A stretch of DNA of 58,168 bases from contig CAMHUI010000013.1 of assembly GCA_946188345.1 (NCBI GenBank), positions 1-58,168 on the forward strand, given 5' to 3'. Positions 1 through 9,237 of this stretch are shown one piece after another (the first letter of the stretch is position 1; each line of letters starts with the position of its first letter). The notes under the pieces are model-generated. The model saw only the letters and a program-made list of their open reading frames with translations. It made no database searches and had not been told where the DNA came from. The position numbers and the translations under genes were made by a program. The stretch is from an uncultured Prevotellaceae bacterium. Its GTDB lineage: Bacteria; Bacteroidota; Bacteroidia; Bacteroidales; Bacteroidaceae.

Positions 1-735
1 GAGGATGAGCCACATGCACTCGACATAGTCTTTGGCATAGCCCCAGTCGCGCAGGGAGTTCAGGTTACCAAGGTAGAGCTTGTCCTGGAAACCCTGGGCG
101 ATGCGTGCCGCGGCGAGGGTAATCTTGCGGGTGACGAAGGTCTCGCCACGGCGCTCACTCTCATGGTTGAAGAGGATGCCGTTGCAGCAAAACATATTGT
201 AGCTTTCGCGGTAGTTCTTCATTATCCAGAAGCCATAGAGCTTGGCGACACCATATGGGCTGCGGGGGTAGAAGGGAGTTGTTTCCTTTTGCGGAACTTC
301 CTGTACGAGTCCGTAGAGCTCAGATGTGGAAGCCTGGTATATGCGGCAGGTATCGGCCAGCCCGGCGATGCGAACGGCCTCCAGGAGACGGAGCACGCCC
401 ATGGCATCAGCATCTGCCGTGAACTCCGGAACATCGAAGGAAACCTTCACGTGGCTCTGCGCAGCGAGGTTATAGATTTCGTCGGGCTGAATCTCGCTGA
501 TGATACGGATAAGGGACGAAGAGTCGGTCATGTCGCCCCAGTGGAGGTTCACGAGACGCTTCTTTTTCATGTCGCGTACCCATTCGTCTAAGTACAAGTG
601 CTCAATGCGTCCAGTGTTGAAAGAAGAGCTGCGGCGTAGGATGCCATGTACTTCATATCCTTTCTCAATAAGAAATTCAGCTAAGAAACTACCGTCTTGG
701 CCTGTAATACCCGTAATTAGTGCTTTCTTTGACAT
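1..735 (-). CDS. gmd: GDP-mannose 4,6-dehydratase, 3' part cut by window edge
   Basis: Converts GDP-D-mannose to GDP-4-keto-6-deoxy-D-mannose, the precursor of GDP-fucose and related surface sugars, in the cytoplasm. Reading leftwards from the ATG at 735, all 245 codons to position 1 are open. The N-terminus has the Rossmann motif [12 protein letters not shown] (family GxxGxxG). Further on are the family segments QASTSELYG and [10 protein letters not shown], the latter the YxxxK catalytic pair, and [15 protein letters not shown]. The family is usually about 350-380 residues, so about a third lies outside the window. It is the last visible gene of a leftward group with a upxY-like gene, ugd and an unknown gene, which fits nucleotide-sugar supply for a capsule or exopolysaccharide. 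Function is very secure; the pathway end product is not visible. Confidence 0.95.
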   Translation of the reverse strand, partial: MSKKALITGITGQDGSFLAEFLIEKGYEVHGILRRSSSFNTGRIEHLYLDEWVRDMKKKRLVNLHWGDMTDSSSLIRIISEIQPDEIYNLAAQSHVKVSFDVPEFTADADAMGVLRLLEAVRIAGLADTCRIYQASTSELYGLVQEVPQKETTPFYPRSPYGVAKLYGFWIMKNYRESYNMFCCNGILFNHESERRGETFVTRKITLAAARIAQGFQDKLYLGNLNSLRDWGYAKDYVECMWLIL

Positions 736-784
736 GTTGAACTTGTTTTTGTTTAGTGTTTATGTTTCTTCTACGTTTTTACTT

Positions 785-1366
785 CTAATGCTTTTCTTCC
801 TGGAGGGCGTAGGGGTTGAAGCGGAATGATTTGATGAGGTTGACCTCTCCGGTGGACTTGATGCCTAAGACACAATATCGGTCGCCGTCAAGGAGGTAGG
901 TCTGGACATAATAGGCATGTGGGTGACGGGCGATTCCGTTTTTGTTGGCGGGAATCATGTACGACAAATCATTGAACGGTATCGTGTGAGCGTCCTCTTT
1001 CGTGATGGTGTCGTAGTCGTAATGATGGGCCAGATAGTCCAGCGCAAGAACTGTGGCGCCAGCTTCGTCGACTGAGACGAGCTCCTCGGCTTTCATCAGT
1101 TTCTTCAGCCAGCCAATCAACTTCTTCCAACCCACAACGCCTTCAAGGAGTTTCGAGCCCACCAGGAAGGAGTCAACGATGGTATTGATGGCGACAAGGA
1201 TTACAAGGAGGTCTGCACCAGGGCCGATGTTAACCCGCCTTAGCTCCGCGATTCCGTCGACGTTTAGCTCCTGGCTGATTTGCAGTTGCTCCTCTTCCGT
1301 AAAGGCGCTGTCCCAACCTTCATTGACAAGGTCTGCGAATTTGTCTATGTCGAGGAGTAGTTCCAT
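785..1366 (-). CDS. Unknown protein with one hydrophobic segment, in polysaccharide locus
   Basis: I do not recognise this 193-residue protein. It has an acidic N-terminus, a strongly hydrophobic stretch at about residues 50-78 (through LVILVAINTIVDSFLVG), an amphipathic Lys-rich segment just after it (KKLIGWLKKLMK), and a soluble C-terminal half rich in Tyr, His and Asp. There is no cleavable signal peptide, so a single-pass or monotopic membrane protein is plausible. It starts 17 nt after the ugd stop and ends 49 nt before gmd, so it is probably co-transcribed with both nucleotide-sugar genes. A role in the same polysaccharide pathway is only inferred from position; an unrelated cargo gene is equally possible. 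Confidence 0.75.
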   Translation of the reverse strand: MELLLDIDKFADLVNEGWDSAFTEEEQLQISQELNVDGIAELRRVNIGPGADLLVILVAINTIVDSFLVGSKLLEGVVGWKKLIGWLKKLMKAEELVSVDEAGATVLALDYLAHHYDYDTITKEDAHTIPFNDLSYMIPANKNGIARHPHAYYVQTYLLDGDRYCVLGIKSTGEVNLIKSFRFNPYALQEEKH

Positions 1367-1383
1367 CAGGAGAGGGCTGTCAG

Positions 1384-2664
1384 TTAGTCGCGTTTGAAGA
1401 TGTCGCGGGTGTAGACTTTGTCCATCACATCGTCAAGAGAGGAGTCATAACGATTGGCGATGATGGCGTCAGACTGTGTTTTGAATGTGTCGAGGTCATT
1501 GACCACTCGGCTGCCGAAGAACGTTGTGCCGTCTTCGAGCGTGGGCTCGTAGATGATGACTTTGGCCCCCTTGGCCTTGATGCGCTTCATGATGCCCTGG
1601 ATGGCAGACTGGCGGAAGTTGTCGGAGTTAGACTTCATCGTCAGACGGTAGACACCAATAGTAACCTCGCGTTCCTCCTTTGCTTCGTAGGTGTTGACTC
1701 CGCTATAGCTGTAGTAGCCAGCTTTATCCAGCACGCGGTCGGCGATGTAGTCTTTGCGGGTGCGGTTGGAGTCAACGATTGCCTTGATGAGGTTCTCCGG
1801 CACATCGTTGAAGTTGGCCAGCAGCTGCTTGGTGTCTTTTGGCAAGCAATAGCCGCCGTAGCCGAAGCTGGGGTTATTATAGTGTGTACCGATACGTGGG
1901 TCTAAGCCCACGCCCTCGATAATTGACTGGGTGTCCAGACCTTTCATCTCGGCGTAAGTGTCAAGTTCGTTGAAGAAGGATACACGAAGGGCGAGGTAGG
2001 TGTTGGCAAATAGCTTGACGGCCTCGGCCTCGGTTGTACCCATGAAGAGCACCGGCACATCCTCTTTGATGGCTCCATCTTTGATGATGGCGGCGAAGGT
2101 ATGGGCAGCCTCTTCCAATGCAGGTTCGTCGTAGCCGACGATGATTCGCGATGGATAGAGGTTGTCGTAGAGGGCCTTCGACTCACGGAGGAACTCTGGG
2201 GCGAAGATAATCCTGGGAGAGATGACCTCGAAGGTCCCGTCAGCCTGGCGCTCGCGATAGCTGAATTTTTCGCGGGCATGCTTCGTATAGCCCACGGGGA
2301 TGGTCGACTTGATGACCATCACTGCATTGGGGTTGACTTGCAGCACGAGGTCGATGACCTCCTCTACATGGGAGGTGTCGAAGAAGTTCTTCTTGCTGTC
2401 GTAGTTTGTCGGAGCGGCGATGACGACGAAATCGGCATCCCGATAAGCGGCAGCTCCGTCGAGTGTTGCCGTCAGGTCCAGGTTTTTCTCGGCGAGATAT
2501 TTCTCGATATATTCGTCCTGGATGGGCGACAGTCTCTTGTTGATGAGGTCCACCTTTTCGGGGATGACGTCGACGGCGGTCACATGATGATGCTGCGACA
2601 GTAGAGTTGCAATGGAGAGGCCTACATAGCCAGTTCCTGCAACGGCAATCTTAAGAGATGACAT
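1384..2664 (-). CDS. ugd: UDP-glucose 6-dehydrogenase
   Basis: Oxidises UDP-glucose to UDP-glucuronate with two NAD+, in the cytoplasm, supplying acidic sugars for surface polysaccharide. The 426-residue length is normal for a bacterial Ugd. The N-terminal Rossmann motif is [15 protein letters not shown], a family STIPVGYT segment follows, and the catalytic Cys at about residue 272 sits in [14 protein letters not shown]. The last of these, with the following segment [14 protein letters not shown], is the E. coli Ugd pattern rather than the UDP-ManNAc dehydrogenase (WecC) pattern. The C-terminal domain is complete. It lies 51 nt downstream of the upxY-like gene, and the stop is 17 nt before the next start. 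Confidence 0.95.
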   Translation of the reverse strand: MSSLKIAVAGTGYVGLSIATLLSQHHHVTAVDVIPEKVDLINKRLSPIQDEYIEKYLAEKNLDLTATLDGAAAYRDADFVVIAAPTNYDSKKNFFDTSHVEEVIDLVLQVNPNAVMVIKSTIPVGYTKHAREKFSYRERQADGTFEVISPRIIFAPEFLRESKALYDNLYPSRIIVGYDEPALEEAAHTFAAIIKDGAIKEDVPVLFMGTTEAEAVKLFANTYLALRVSFFNELDTYAEMKGLDTQSIIEGVGLDPRIGTHYNNPSFGYGGYCLPKDTKQLLANFNDVPENLIKAIVDSNRTRKDYIADRVLDKAGYYSYSGVNTYEAKEEREVTIGVYRLTMKSNSDNFRQSAIQGIMKRIKAKGAKVIIYEPTLEDGTTFFGSRVVNDLDTFKTQSDAIIANRYDSSLDDVMDKVYTRDIFKRD

Positions 2665-2715
2665 AGTGTTTTAGGATGAAACTGTTGGGTTGGTTACTTT
2701 GCCAGAGACCTGGAC

Positions 2716-3330
2716 TCAGGCAGGCTGGACGTCATCGATGGCAATAGAAGTGACGGCATAGCCGAGGTTGTCGATGGCAACGGCGATATGTGTGCCTGAG
2801 GTGTCGCGTACGAAGGAGCCTTCCAAGTCTTTCAGCGGGCCGCGCACGATGCGGACTCTGTCGCCGGGGCGCAGCGGATGTTCGACGAAGCTGACGGGGT
2901 TGCTGGCGTTGTAGAGCATGAACTGGAGCGTCTGCATCTGGTCGTCGGGCACGATGGCATAGGGCTTGTGGCCGTAGGCATCGGCTGTGCCGGCCTTGTC
3001 GGTCATGAACTTGTAGACGTAGGGGCAGGTTTTCATGAAAGGCACCCGCTGGCTATCGTTCATGCGGATGAAGACGCGGCAAGGGATGAGGATGTGTTCA
3101 ACGTCGCGCTTTTTGCCACCATCATAGTGGTGAGTTTCCTTCGTGCTGGCCACATAGGCTTCTAATCCGAAAATTTGTGCTTTCTCGCGGCAGACACGCT
3201 CGTAGTTATACTTCACTTCGGCTATATACCACCGGGGGTGTTCAGTTGCGGGCACACCTCCGGTATCTGGTTTCCGTGAAGTCACAGCAACCACCTTGTT
3301 TTGCGGATTAGTCTTCGCTTCTGTAGGCAT
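2716..3330 (-). CDS. UpxY-family NusG-like transcription antiterminator
   Basis: A 204-residue NusG paralogue of the kind that heads capsular polysaccharide loci in Bacteroides (UpxY family), where it acts on RNA polymerase in the long 5' leader to prevent early termination of that locus only. The N-terminal domain begins at about residue 32 with WYIAEVKYNYE, typical of the NGN fold. The C-terminus has a KOW motif in RPGDRVRIVRGPLKDLEGS. A non-conserved N-terminal extension of about 30 residues precedes the NGN domain. It is the first gene of the leftward group, which fits. No upxZ-like gene follows, and the next gene is directly ugd. Confidence 0.88.
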   Translation of the reverse strand: MPTEAKTNPQNKVVAVTSRKPDTGGVPATEHPRWYIAEVKYNYERVCREKAQIFGLEAYVASTKETHHYDGGKKRDVEHILIPCRVFIRMNDSQRVPFMKTCPYVYKFMTDKAGTADAYGHKPYAIVPDDQMQTLQFMLYNASNPVSFVEHPLRPGDRVRIVRGPLKDLEGSFVRDTSGTHIAVAIDNLGYAVTSIAIDDVQPA

Positions 3331-3388
3331 ATAAAGTTCTCAAAATCCTGCAATTACCTAAAAGGTAACCTGCCGAATATAAGATTTT

Positions 3389-3397
3389 GCAAATATA
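3389..3397 (-). promoter_or_regulatory. -7 box of the polysaccharide operon promoter
   Basis: The minus strand reads TATATTTGC, an exact match to the Bacteroidota -7 consensus TAnnTTTG, 59 bp upstream of the upxY-like ATG. A TTTG lies about 23 bp further upstream, slightly longer than the usual 19-21 bp spacing. The leader between is short for an antiterminator-controlled locus. Confidence 0.5.
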
Positions 3398-3488
3398 CGT
3401 AAAAAATACGGAGATAGGGTCAAAAGGGCTAGGGAAGACGGTTTTTATAACAAAAATTAACTAAAATATTCAAAAAGACCTCCCAAAG

Positions 3489-3523
3489 GGAGGGGAATGA
3501 GTTTTTTCTTCCCATTCCCCTCC
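3489..3523 (-). terminator. Intrinsic terminator downstream of the CotH genes
   Basis: A perfect 11-bp inverted repeat (GGAGGGGAATG / CATTCCCCTCC) with a 13-nt loop lies about 40 bp after the leftward CotH stop. A further short CCTCCC/GGGAGG pair and a T run (TCTTTTTG on the minus strand) follow. It most likely ends the CotH transcript before the polysaccharide promoter. Confidence 0.6.
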
Positions 3524-3561
3524 AAAGAGTATCTCAAAGTGTCTTTCCCATAGGGGGGAGG

Positions 3562-6414
3562 TTACCTGATGATGATTTTCCGGTTGTTCAGGATGTATAC
3601 CCCTCTGTTGATGGGGGCGGATGTCGTATTGATGCGGCGGCCTTGCAGGTCGTAGATGGCGGTCTGGACTTGTTGTGCGTTGCTGTTGATGTCCTTGATA
3701 TCGGTGATGGGACCGGGTACGACGTCGGTCTTCTTCTTCGACAGGGCGAAGATGCAGGGGATGCTGGATGATCTGGACCGGATGGACACGGCCTTGATAT
3801 TCTTTGTTTCATCGACAGCCACGGGGAAGTCGAAGAGTGCAAAGTTGCCTGCCGGACTGAATCCCCAGGTAAATCCGCCTCTCTTGTTGACGCGTCCGAG
3901 CCCGCTGAGGGCTTCGGTGCCGTTGGGATTGGTCACATACCAGTCGTTGATGGTGATGGTGTTGCTCTGTGCGGCGGTGCCGTCTTCATAGATTACGGAT
4001 ATGGCGACGGTTGAAGCGCCGTTGGTACTGGTGGCCAGCAGATGGAGTTCCGGAGTGTTGAACAACTCTCCGAAGGTGAGCGTGCCGGCCTGTCCCGAGC
4101 TGGCCAGCTTCAGAGCATTGTTGCCTGCATAGGGAGCCAGCGTGTAGCTCACTCCCGATTCGGGAGCCTTGATGGTGCGGCTGTCGGGCAGTCCGCCTTC
4201 TTCGTAGGCCGCAGCGGCATAGAAGGCATAGTTGCCGTCGAGCGTCTCGGTGATGCTGCTCATGTCTTGAGTCTCGGCGATGACATCGGCGTTCCATCCT
4301 GTTTTCACCTCCAGTGGCTCATAGTCGTTCACCTCTACAATCTGTCGTGCAAAGGCGAAGATGGTGGCGTGGGCGTCGTTGGTCGTCGTGAAGGTCACCG
4401 ACTGGATGAGTTTCGTCTCGTCGGCGGTGATGTGGAGGTCGTATAGTGCGTCGTGACAGTCGCCGCTGTTGAAGGCATCCGTCGTCATGTTGATGTTTCC
4501 GAGTCCGGCTATCGCTTGTGTGCCGTCGGGGTTTCTCAGCGACCAGTCGCGGATGCTCAGTTCTCCGGCCTCGTCAGAAGATTCGTCGGTATAGTTGATG
4601 ACGGCGTTCATGGTAGCCTGTCCGTTGGCGCTGGTAGCCAGGATGTAGAGGTCGGTGGTGGCGAAAGGCTGGAACTCAGCCGTTGCGCTCTCTCCCCGTC
4701 CGCGGAGGGCCAGGGCGTTGTCGGCGGCATAGTCGGCCAGGACGTATTCCACCTCCTCGGCCACGGATGTGACGGTGCGGTCTTCTGGCAGTCCTCCATC
4801 GGCCTTGACGGTGGCAGAATAGAATGTACGGTTGCCTCCGTCGATGCCGAGGGTGGCATGAGTGTTGGCGGGCAGTTGCTCGACGATGACGTCGGCGTTC
4901 ATGCCGCTTATGACGGCCACGGGTTCGGTGTTCTTCGGCACGGCAGGCTTCGGGGGGTCAGGGGCGTCAAGGTTCTCGAGTTCCTTGTCCATGAAGGCCA
5001 GACGGTCTTTCACCCACTGCTTCAGATAGCTCAGTTCCTCGTCATAGCTGTTGCCGTTGAAGGGGTTGGGCCACACGTTGCGTCCGATGATGCCCCATGC
5101 CTTCTGGTTTCGGTCAACGGCACCTCTGATGCGCAGCTGCAGAGCCAGCGAGTCGATGGTGGCCATGATGCGTTTATCGCTGTAGTTGTTGGCTCGGTAT
5201 TCCTTCCATCGGGCCTTCATGGCATCGACGTAGTTTTTGTCGCCGAGCATCTTATACCAGTAGAAGGGCAGGTGCTCGGCGTCGCCCTGTTCGCGCAGGT
5301 TAAAGGTGTAGTGCCACGAGTCTGTGCGCTGGCCGTTGTAGTAGTTGGCGTTGCCCCAGGCGATGTTGAAGTCCCATAGCGACATCTTCCACCGCGGGTC
5401 CACACCTTCGTTTTCGGCACGTGTCTCGCCGTATTTATAGAGGTTGGTCGAGAGCCGGTAGCCGTCGATGTTGTTGGCAATCTCGGTTGAGAGCATGTAG
5501 TCGATGAACGACATCATGTCAATCTTCGACTGGTATCCGCGCTCAGGGTCTTGCCAGTAGTCAGTTGTGAACGATGCTTCCATCTTGTCGATTTCGCTGT
5601 TCAGTGCCTCTTTGGCTCCCGGGAAGTCGGCCCATTCGTCGTTTTCGGGGTCTTTGTATTGGTATTTGATGGTCTTTCCGCGCTCTTCTCCGCCGGTGAG
5701 ACTGCTCCAGGGGCGGTATTTCGAGGGGTAGTAGGGATCGTCGGAGCGGTCTATTTCCACGTGGTAGTCGCCCGTCAGGTCTCCTCCGTCTTCTCCCGGG
5801 TCGTGCAGGTTGAGGCGGTGCTTGCCCTTCGACACGCGCTCGCCGAATCCGTAGACGCCATAGTAGATGCCGTCGAGATAGACCTCGCAGAGTTTCACGG
5901 TGGGGACGTAGTCCATCCAGGGCCGTGCCAGTTCGAAGGAGAGGATGTCGCGGAACATGACCTTGTCGGCCCATGGGGCGATGAACATCCACTTGTTGTC
6001 CTTTCCCATGCCAAGGATGCTGACTTTCTGTTTCTCGCCACCGTCGTCGGGCAGCACGTCTTCCTTGAGGGTTCTGAGCTGCAGGGGTTTCTTGTCGGAG
6101 TTGGAGAACGAGGTGTTTCCGCGATAGCGGATGGCGATGGGTCCTTCGTAGTCGATGTGCTGGTCGGGGTATGCCACGGTGTCGCCGTAGTTATAGTGTC
6201 CGGGGCCGTTGTCGATGACCTTCATGCGGCCGAGGATGTAGCTGTTCTTCTGAATGGTCTTGCCGCCCACTTCGATGAAGATGATGGGCAGGTTGGTGTC
6301 GGTAATCTTGACGTTCTGGTCGCGTAGCCGGTCGCGGTAGTTTCCGCTCGACTGGGCCTGTATGTTGAGGCTGATGAGGCATGCGGCAAGGCATGCGAGG
6401 ATTGTTTTCTTCAT
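3562..6414 (-). CDS. CotH-family secreted protein with repeat modules and type IX sorting tail (paralogue 1)
   Basis: A 950-residue exported protein. A signal peptide (MKKTILACLAACLISLNIQA) is followed by a CotH kinase-like domain over about residues 35-490. Family hallmarks are the RYRGNTSF segment, MFRDILSFELAR, YGVYGFGERVSKGKH and WDFNIAWGNANYY. CotH proteins are atypical secreted kinases of spore coats and cell surfaces. The role in Bacteroidales is unknown to me. The C-terminal half holds two related beta-rich modules, each led by G(M/W)NADVI and containing an LATS-NG-A-T segment. The protein ends in YDLQGRRI and RGVYILNNRKIIIR, which resembles a Prevotella-type type IX secretion C-terminal tail. 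It lies 13 nt downstream of a close paralogue and so shares its transcript. Its cargo status fits porU/porV at 25-30 kb. Confidence 0.88.
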   Translation of the reverse strand: MKKTILACLAACLISLNIQAQSSGNYRDRLRDQNVKITDTNLPIIFIEVGGKTIQKNSYILGRMKVIDNGPGHYNYGDTVAYPDQHIDYEGPIAIRYRGNTSFSNSDKKPLQLRTLKEDVLPDDGGEKQKVSILGMGKDNKWMFIAPWADKVMFRDILSFELARPWMDYVPTVKLCEVYLDGIYYGVYGFGERVSKGKHRLNLHDPGEDGGDLTGDYHVEIDRSDDPYYPSKYRPWSSLTGGEERGKTIKYQYKDPENDEWADFPGAKEALNSEIDKMEASFTTDYWQDPERGYQSKIDMMSFIDYMLSTEIANNIDGYRLSTNLYKYGETRAENEGVDPRWKMSLWDFNIAWGNANYYNGQRTDSWHYTFNLREQGDAEHLPFYWYKMLGDKNYVDAMKARWKEYRANNYSDKRIMATIDSLALQLRIRGAVDRNQKAWGIIGRNVWPNPFNGNSYDEELSYLKQWVKDRLAFMDKELENLDAPDPPKPAVPKNTEPVAVISGMNADVIVEQLPANTHATLGIDGGNRTFYSATVKADGGLPEDRTVTSVAEEVEYVLADYAADNALALRGRGESATAEFQPFATTDLYILATSANGQATMNAVINYTDESSDEAGELSIRDWSLRNPDGTQAIAGLGNINMTTDAFNSGDCHDALYDLHITADETKLIQSVTFTTTNDAHATIFAFARQIVEVNDYEPLEVKTGWNADVIAETQDMSSITETLDGNYAFYAAAAYEEGGLPDSRTIKAPESGVSYTLAPYAGNNALKLASSGQAGTLTFGELFNTPELHLLATSTNGASTVAISVIYEDGTAAQSNTITINDWYVTNPNGTEALSGLGRVNKRGGFTWGFSPAGNFALFDFPVAVDETKNIKAVSIRSRSSSIPCIFALSKKKTDVVPGPITDIKDINSNAQQVQTAIYDLQGRRINTTSAPINRGVYILNNRKIIIR

Positions 6415-6427
6415 TTTTTTTCTAGTG

Positions 6428-8653
6428 TTATCTAATCCAGATTTTCCGGGTCTTTCCTTCGTTGGTGCGCAGGATGTTGAGTCCTTTCTGCGGTTTGGAG
6501 AGCTGTCGGCCCTGCACGTCGTAGATGGCTTCCTGCCGGTTGTCAGCGGCTGGTGTCTCCTTGATTTGGCTTACATCCACCGGTGCGGGCACTATCTGAT
6601 AGGCGAAGGCGAGTACGGTGGGGTAGGCGCTGCTGCGGTTGGTGAGGGTCACCGAGGAGATGTATTTCGTCTTGTCGGCTCGTATTCTCAGGTCGAACAT
6701 GCCGCTGTGGCAGGTGCCTGAGTTGAACTGGTCGGTCTGCAGGTTGATGTTTCCGAGTCCGGTGACGGCTTCCGTCCCGTTGGGTGTGGGCACGGAGAAG
6801 TCTCTCACGCTGACTGTCTCGGGCTCGCTTTGGGTGCCGTCGGAGTAGTTGATGACGACTTCGAGCTGGGCTATTCCAGCTCCCGATGTGGCGAGTATCC
6901 ACAGGTCGCTGGTGGCGAATTTTTCGAAATTGAGCGTTGCGCTCTCGTCTGGAGCATGGAACGACGCGGCATTGAGTCCCGAGTAGGACGACAGTCTGTA
7001 GGTGATGTCTTCGGATCCAGATGTGATGACGCGGCTGGTGGGCACCGAGCCTTCTGCTTTCAGTCGCTGTGCGTAGAAGGTCCGGCTGGCGTCGATGGTC
7101 GATGTGGCGTATTCGGCAGCCGGCAGGTTCTCGACGATGACGTCGGCGTTCCATCCGCTCTGGGGCATGACGGGTGTGGTGTTGCGCGGCTCGCGTGGCA
7201 GCAGTTCGTCGTCGAGGAATCGCAGTCGGGCACGGGCCCACTGCTTCAGGTAGCTCAGGTCCTCGTCGTAGGTCTTGCCGTAGTAGGCGTTGGGCCAGCC
7301 ATAGCGCCCGATGATCTGCCAGGCCTGCTGGTTGCGGTCTACGGCGCCGTGGCTGGTGAGCATGTAGGCCAGCGAGTCGATGGTGGCCATGAGGCGGGTG
7401 TCGCTGTGGTTGGTCTCGCGGTATTCCTTCCACCGTTGGCGCAGCCGCTCGACGAAGCTGCCGTCGTTCATGGCCTTATACCAGTAGAAGGGCACCTGGT
7501 AGGCATCGTTGCTATACATGTTGAGCTGCCACACCCACGACTCCGTCCAGTCGCCGTGGTTGTAGTTGGCGTTGCCCCACGTGAGGTTGTAGTCCCAGAT
7601 GGCCATCTTCCAGCGTGGGTCCAGCCCCTCGTTCTCGGCGCGTGTCTGGCTGTACTTGAAGAAATGGGTCGAGAGCCGGTAGTTGTCGATGTTGTTGGCC
7701 ATCTCCGTGGAGAGCATATAGTCAATCATGGAGAGGTCGTCGACGTATTTGCGGAAGCCGTTCTCTGGGTCGGCATAGTCGTCGCTGAGGAAGGAACTCT
7801 CCATCTGGTCGATGAGCTTGTTGACTTCCTGCTTGGTGCCCGTGGGCAGCGAGGCGAAGTCGTCCTGCTCGGGTTCCTTGTGCTGGTAGTAGATGCTGAA
7901 GTTGTGCTTTTCGGTGCCCTGCAGGTTGCTCCATGGCTTATAGCGCGAGGTGTAGTACGACTCCTCGGGGCGGTCTATCTCCACGTGGTAGTCGCCTGTC
8001 AGGTCGCCGTTGTCCTCGCCGGGGTCGTGCAGGTTGAGGCGGTGCTTGCCTTTCGAGATACGCTCGCCGAAGCCGAACACGCCGTAGTAGGTGCCGTCGA
8101 GGATGACCTCGCAGAGCTTTACCGTGGGCACGAAGTCCATCCAGGGGCGTGCCAACTCGAAGGAGAGGATGTCGCGGAACATCACCTTGTCGCCCCAGGG
8201 GGCTATGAACATCCACTTGCTGTCCTTGCCCATTCCGAGCAGGCTCACCTTGTGCTTCTCGCCGCCGTCGTCGGGCAGCAAGTCCTCCTTGAGGGTGCGA
8301 ATCTGATAGGGTTTCTTGTCGGAACTGGTGAACGAAGAGTTTCCGCGATATTTGATGGCGATGGGGCCTTCGTAGTCGATGTGCTGTCCGGGATGGGCAA
8401 TGGTATCGCCGTAGTTCAGCTGCCCGTCGCCGTTGTGAAGAATCTTCATGTGGCCGAGGATGTAGCTGCTCTTCTGGATGGTCTTGCCTTCGACGTCGAT
8501 GAAGATGATGGGCAGGTTGGTCTCGTCAATCTGGACGTGACTGTCGACCAGCAGGCTTTTATAGTTATCCCACTGCTGACCCCACGCCAAGGGTGCCGTC
8601 AGCATCAGCATCAGGAACAGCCAGAGGCATCTCTTGAAAATTGTTTTTCTCAT
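6428..8653 (-). CDS. CotH-family secreted protein with one repeat module and sorting tail (paralogue 2)
   Basis: A 741-residue paralogue of the next gene. The ATG at 8653 is preferred over an in-frame TTG two codons earlier because MRKTIFKRCLWLFLMLMLTA then starts a normal signal peptide. The CotH-like domain spans about residues 30-500 with YRGNSSF, MFRDILSFELAR, FGFGERISKGKHRLNL and WDYNLTWGNANY. Only one GWNADVI module follows, against two in the neighbour. The tail YDVQGRQL and TRKIWIR is again type IX-like. The two genes are near-identical in many N-domain segments and arose by tandem duplication. It is first in its operon, with a promoter about 85 bp upstream. Substrate and function are unknown. 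Confidence 0.87.
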   Translation of the reverse strand: MRKTIFKRCLWLFLMLMLTAPLAWGQQWDNYKSLLVDSHVQIDETNLPIIFIDVEGKTIQKSSYILGHMKILHNGDGQLNYGDTIAHPGQHIDYEGPIAIKYRGNSSFTSSDKKPYQIRTLKEDLLPDDGGEKHKVSLLGMGKDSKWMFIAPWGDKVMFRDILSFELARPWMDFVPTVKLCEVILDGTYYGVFGFGERISKGKHRLNLHDPGEDNGDLTGDYHVEIDRPEESYYTSRYKPWSNLQGTEKHNFSIYYQHKEPEQDDFASLPTGTKQEVNKLIDQMESSFLSDDYADPENGFRKYVDDLSMIDYMLSTEMANNIDNYRLSTHFFKYSQTRAENEGLDPRWKMAIWDYNLTWGNANYNHGDWTESWVWQLNMYSNDAYQVPFYWYKAMNDGSFVERLRQRWKEYRETNHSDTRLMATIDSLAYMLTSHGAVDRNQQAWQIIGRYGWPNAYYGKTYDEDLSYLKQWARARLRFLDDELLPREPRNTTPVMPQSGWNADVIVENLPAAEYATSTIDASRTFYAQRLKAEGSVPTSRVITSGSEDITYRLSSYSGLNAASFHAPDESATLNFEKFATSDLWILATSGAGIAQLEVVINYSDGTQSEPETVSVRDFSVPTPNGTEAVTGLGNINLQTDQFNSGTCHSGMFDLRIRADKTKYISSVTLTNRSSAYPTVLAFAYQIVPAPVDVSQIKETPAADNRQEAIYDVQGRQLSKPQKGLNILRTNEGKTRKIWIR

Positions 8654-8733
8654 CGTCAATCCTTTTCATCTCCGGAGCTGGGCATAACGCTGTTGGTTGT
8701 TTATCTGCTTAAGCCGCAGACCGAAAATCTGTG

Positions 8734-8764
8734 CAAAGTTACACAATATCTTTCATTTACCCAA
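8734..8764 (-). promoter_or_regulatory. Promoter of the CotH operon
   Basis: The minus strand carries TTG (8764-8762), a 20-bp spacer, then TAACTTTG (8741-8734), matching the Bacteroidota -33/-7 pattern. It is about 80 bp upstream of the CotH ATG. It lies between that gene and repeat element A, so element A is outside the core promoter. Confidence 0.6.
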
Positions 8765-8846
8765 TTTTTTAGCTGATTATTCGTCTGCAAAAAGGATTTT
8801 TAACGTAATGCGGGTGCGCAGGCGTTGCAGGAAACGTTTCTGGGTG

Positions 8847-9237
8847 GAAATGTTAATTTTTAGGAAATATCTTTACAATGCGGATGAAAATTCCTGTTCC
8901 GCGCACTAAAATCCGGAAAAATGGCCGTTTTTTGCAATTTTTCTTAATGGGTTGAAAGTCACCGACTTGCAAAAATGCTGCTGGCATATGTTGAAAAGCT
9001 GTTCAGACTTTAGGGGCAAATCGTTCAATGATTTGTACCAAAAGTCTGTACGAATTGGTACAAATCACATGGACCTTTGCCACAAATCATGAAGTGATTT
9101 GGTACAAAAGTCTGAACCGGCCCAGTTTTTTCTTTTCCAGAAGTCAATAAAAGTTGCACAAACCTGGTCGTTTGTGCAACTTTTTACGCTCTTTCGTTTC
9201 TCTTCGAAATGTTAAATTTGGTAAGAAATCTTGACAA
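8847..9237. repeat. Dispersed non-coding repeat element, copy A
   Basis: This roughly 390-bp gene-free stretch shares block order with copy B at 42785-43188. In order it has: (1) a 32-bp box at 8847-8878 (GAAATGTTAA...TCTTTACAA); (2) a near-palindrome AAAAATGGCCGTTTTT near 8917-8932; (3) palindromic blocks at 9004-9115 built from CAGACTT, ACAAATC, GATTTGTACC and AAAGTCTG; (4) a 15-bp-stem hairpin at 9149-9184; (5) a second copy of the 32-bp box, same orientation, at 9206-9237 (GAAATGTTAA...TCTTGACAA). I see no coding potential. It lies between the argH stop and the CotH promoter. Confidence 0.7.
9149..9186 (-). terminator. Bidirectional terminator-like hairpin after argH
   Basis: A perfect 15-bp stem (AAAAGTTGCACAAAC / GTTTGTGCAACTTTT) with a 6-nt loop. 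Its A-rich left flank and T-rich right flank let it act on either strand. It lies about 145 bp beyond the argH stop, inside repeat element A. Copy B carries the equivalent hairpin. Confidence 0.7.

Noticed and set aside
6830..8776. Long open frame of 648 codons on the plus strand, antisense to the CotH gene
   Set aside because: It is rich in Val, Gly and Asp/Glu repeats typical of antisense shadows of G/C-rich genes, has no signal or motif, and the opposite strand carries a clear family.
8831..8840. Weak LacI-type palindrome GAAACGTTTC upstream of the CotH operon
   Set aside because: It lacks the TGCAA/TTGCA arms of the two perfect operators and lies 94.5 bp from the -7 box instead of 62.5.
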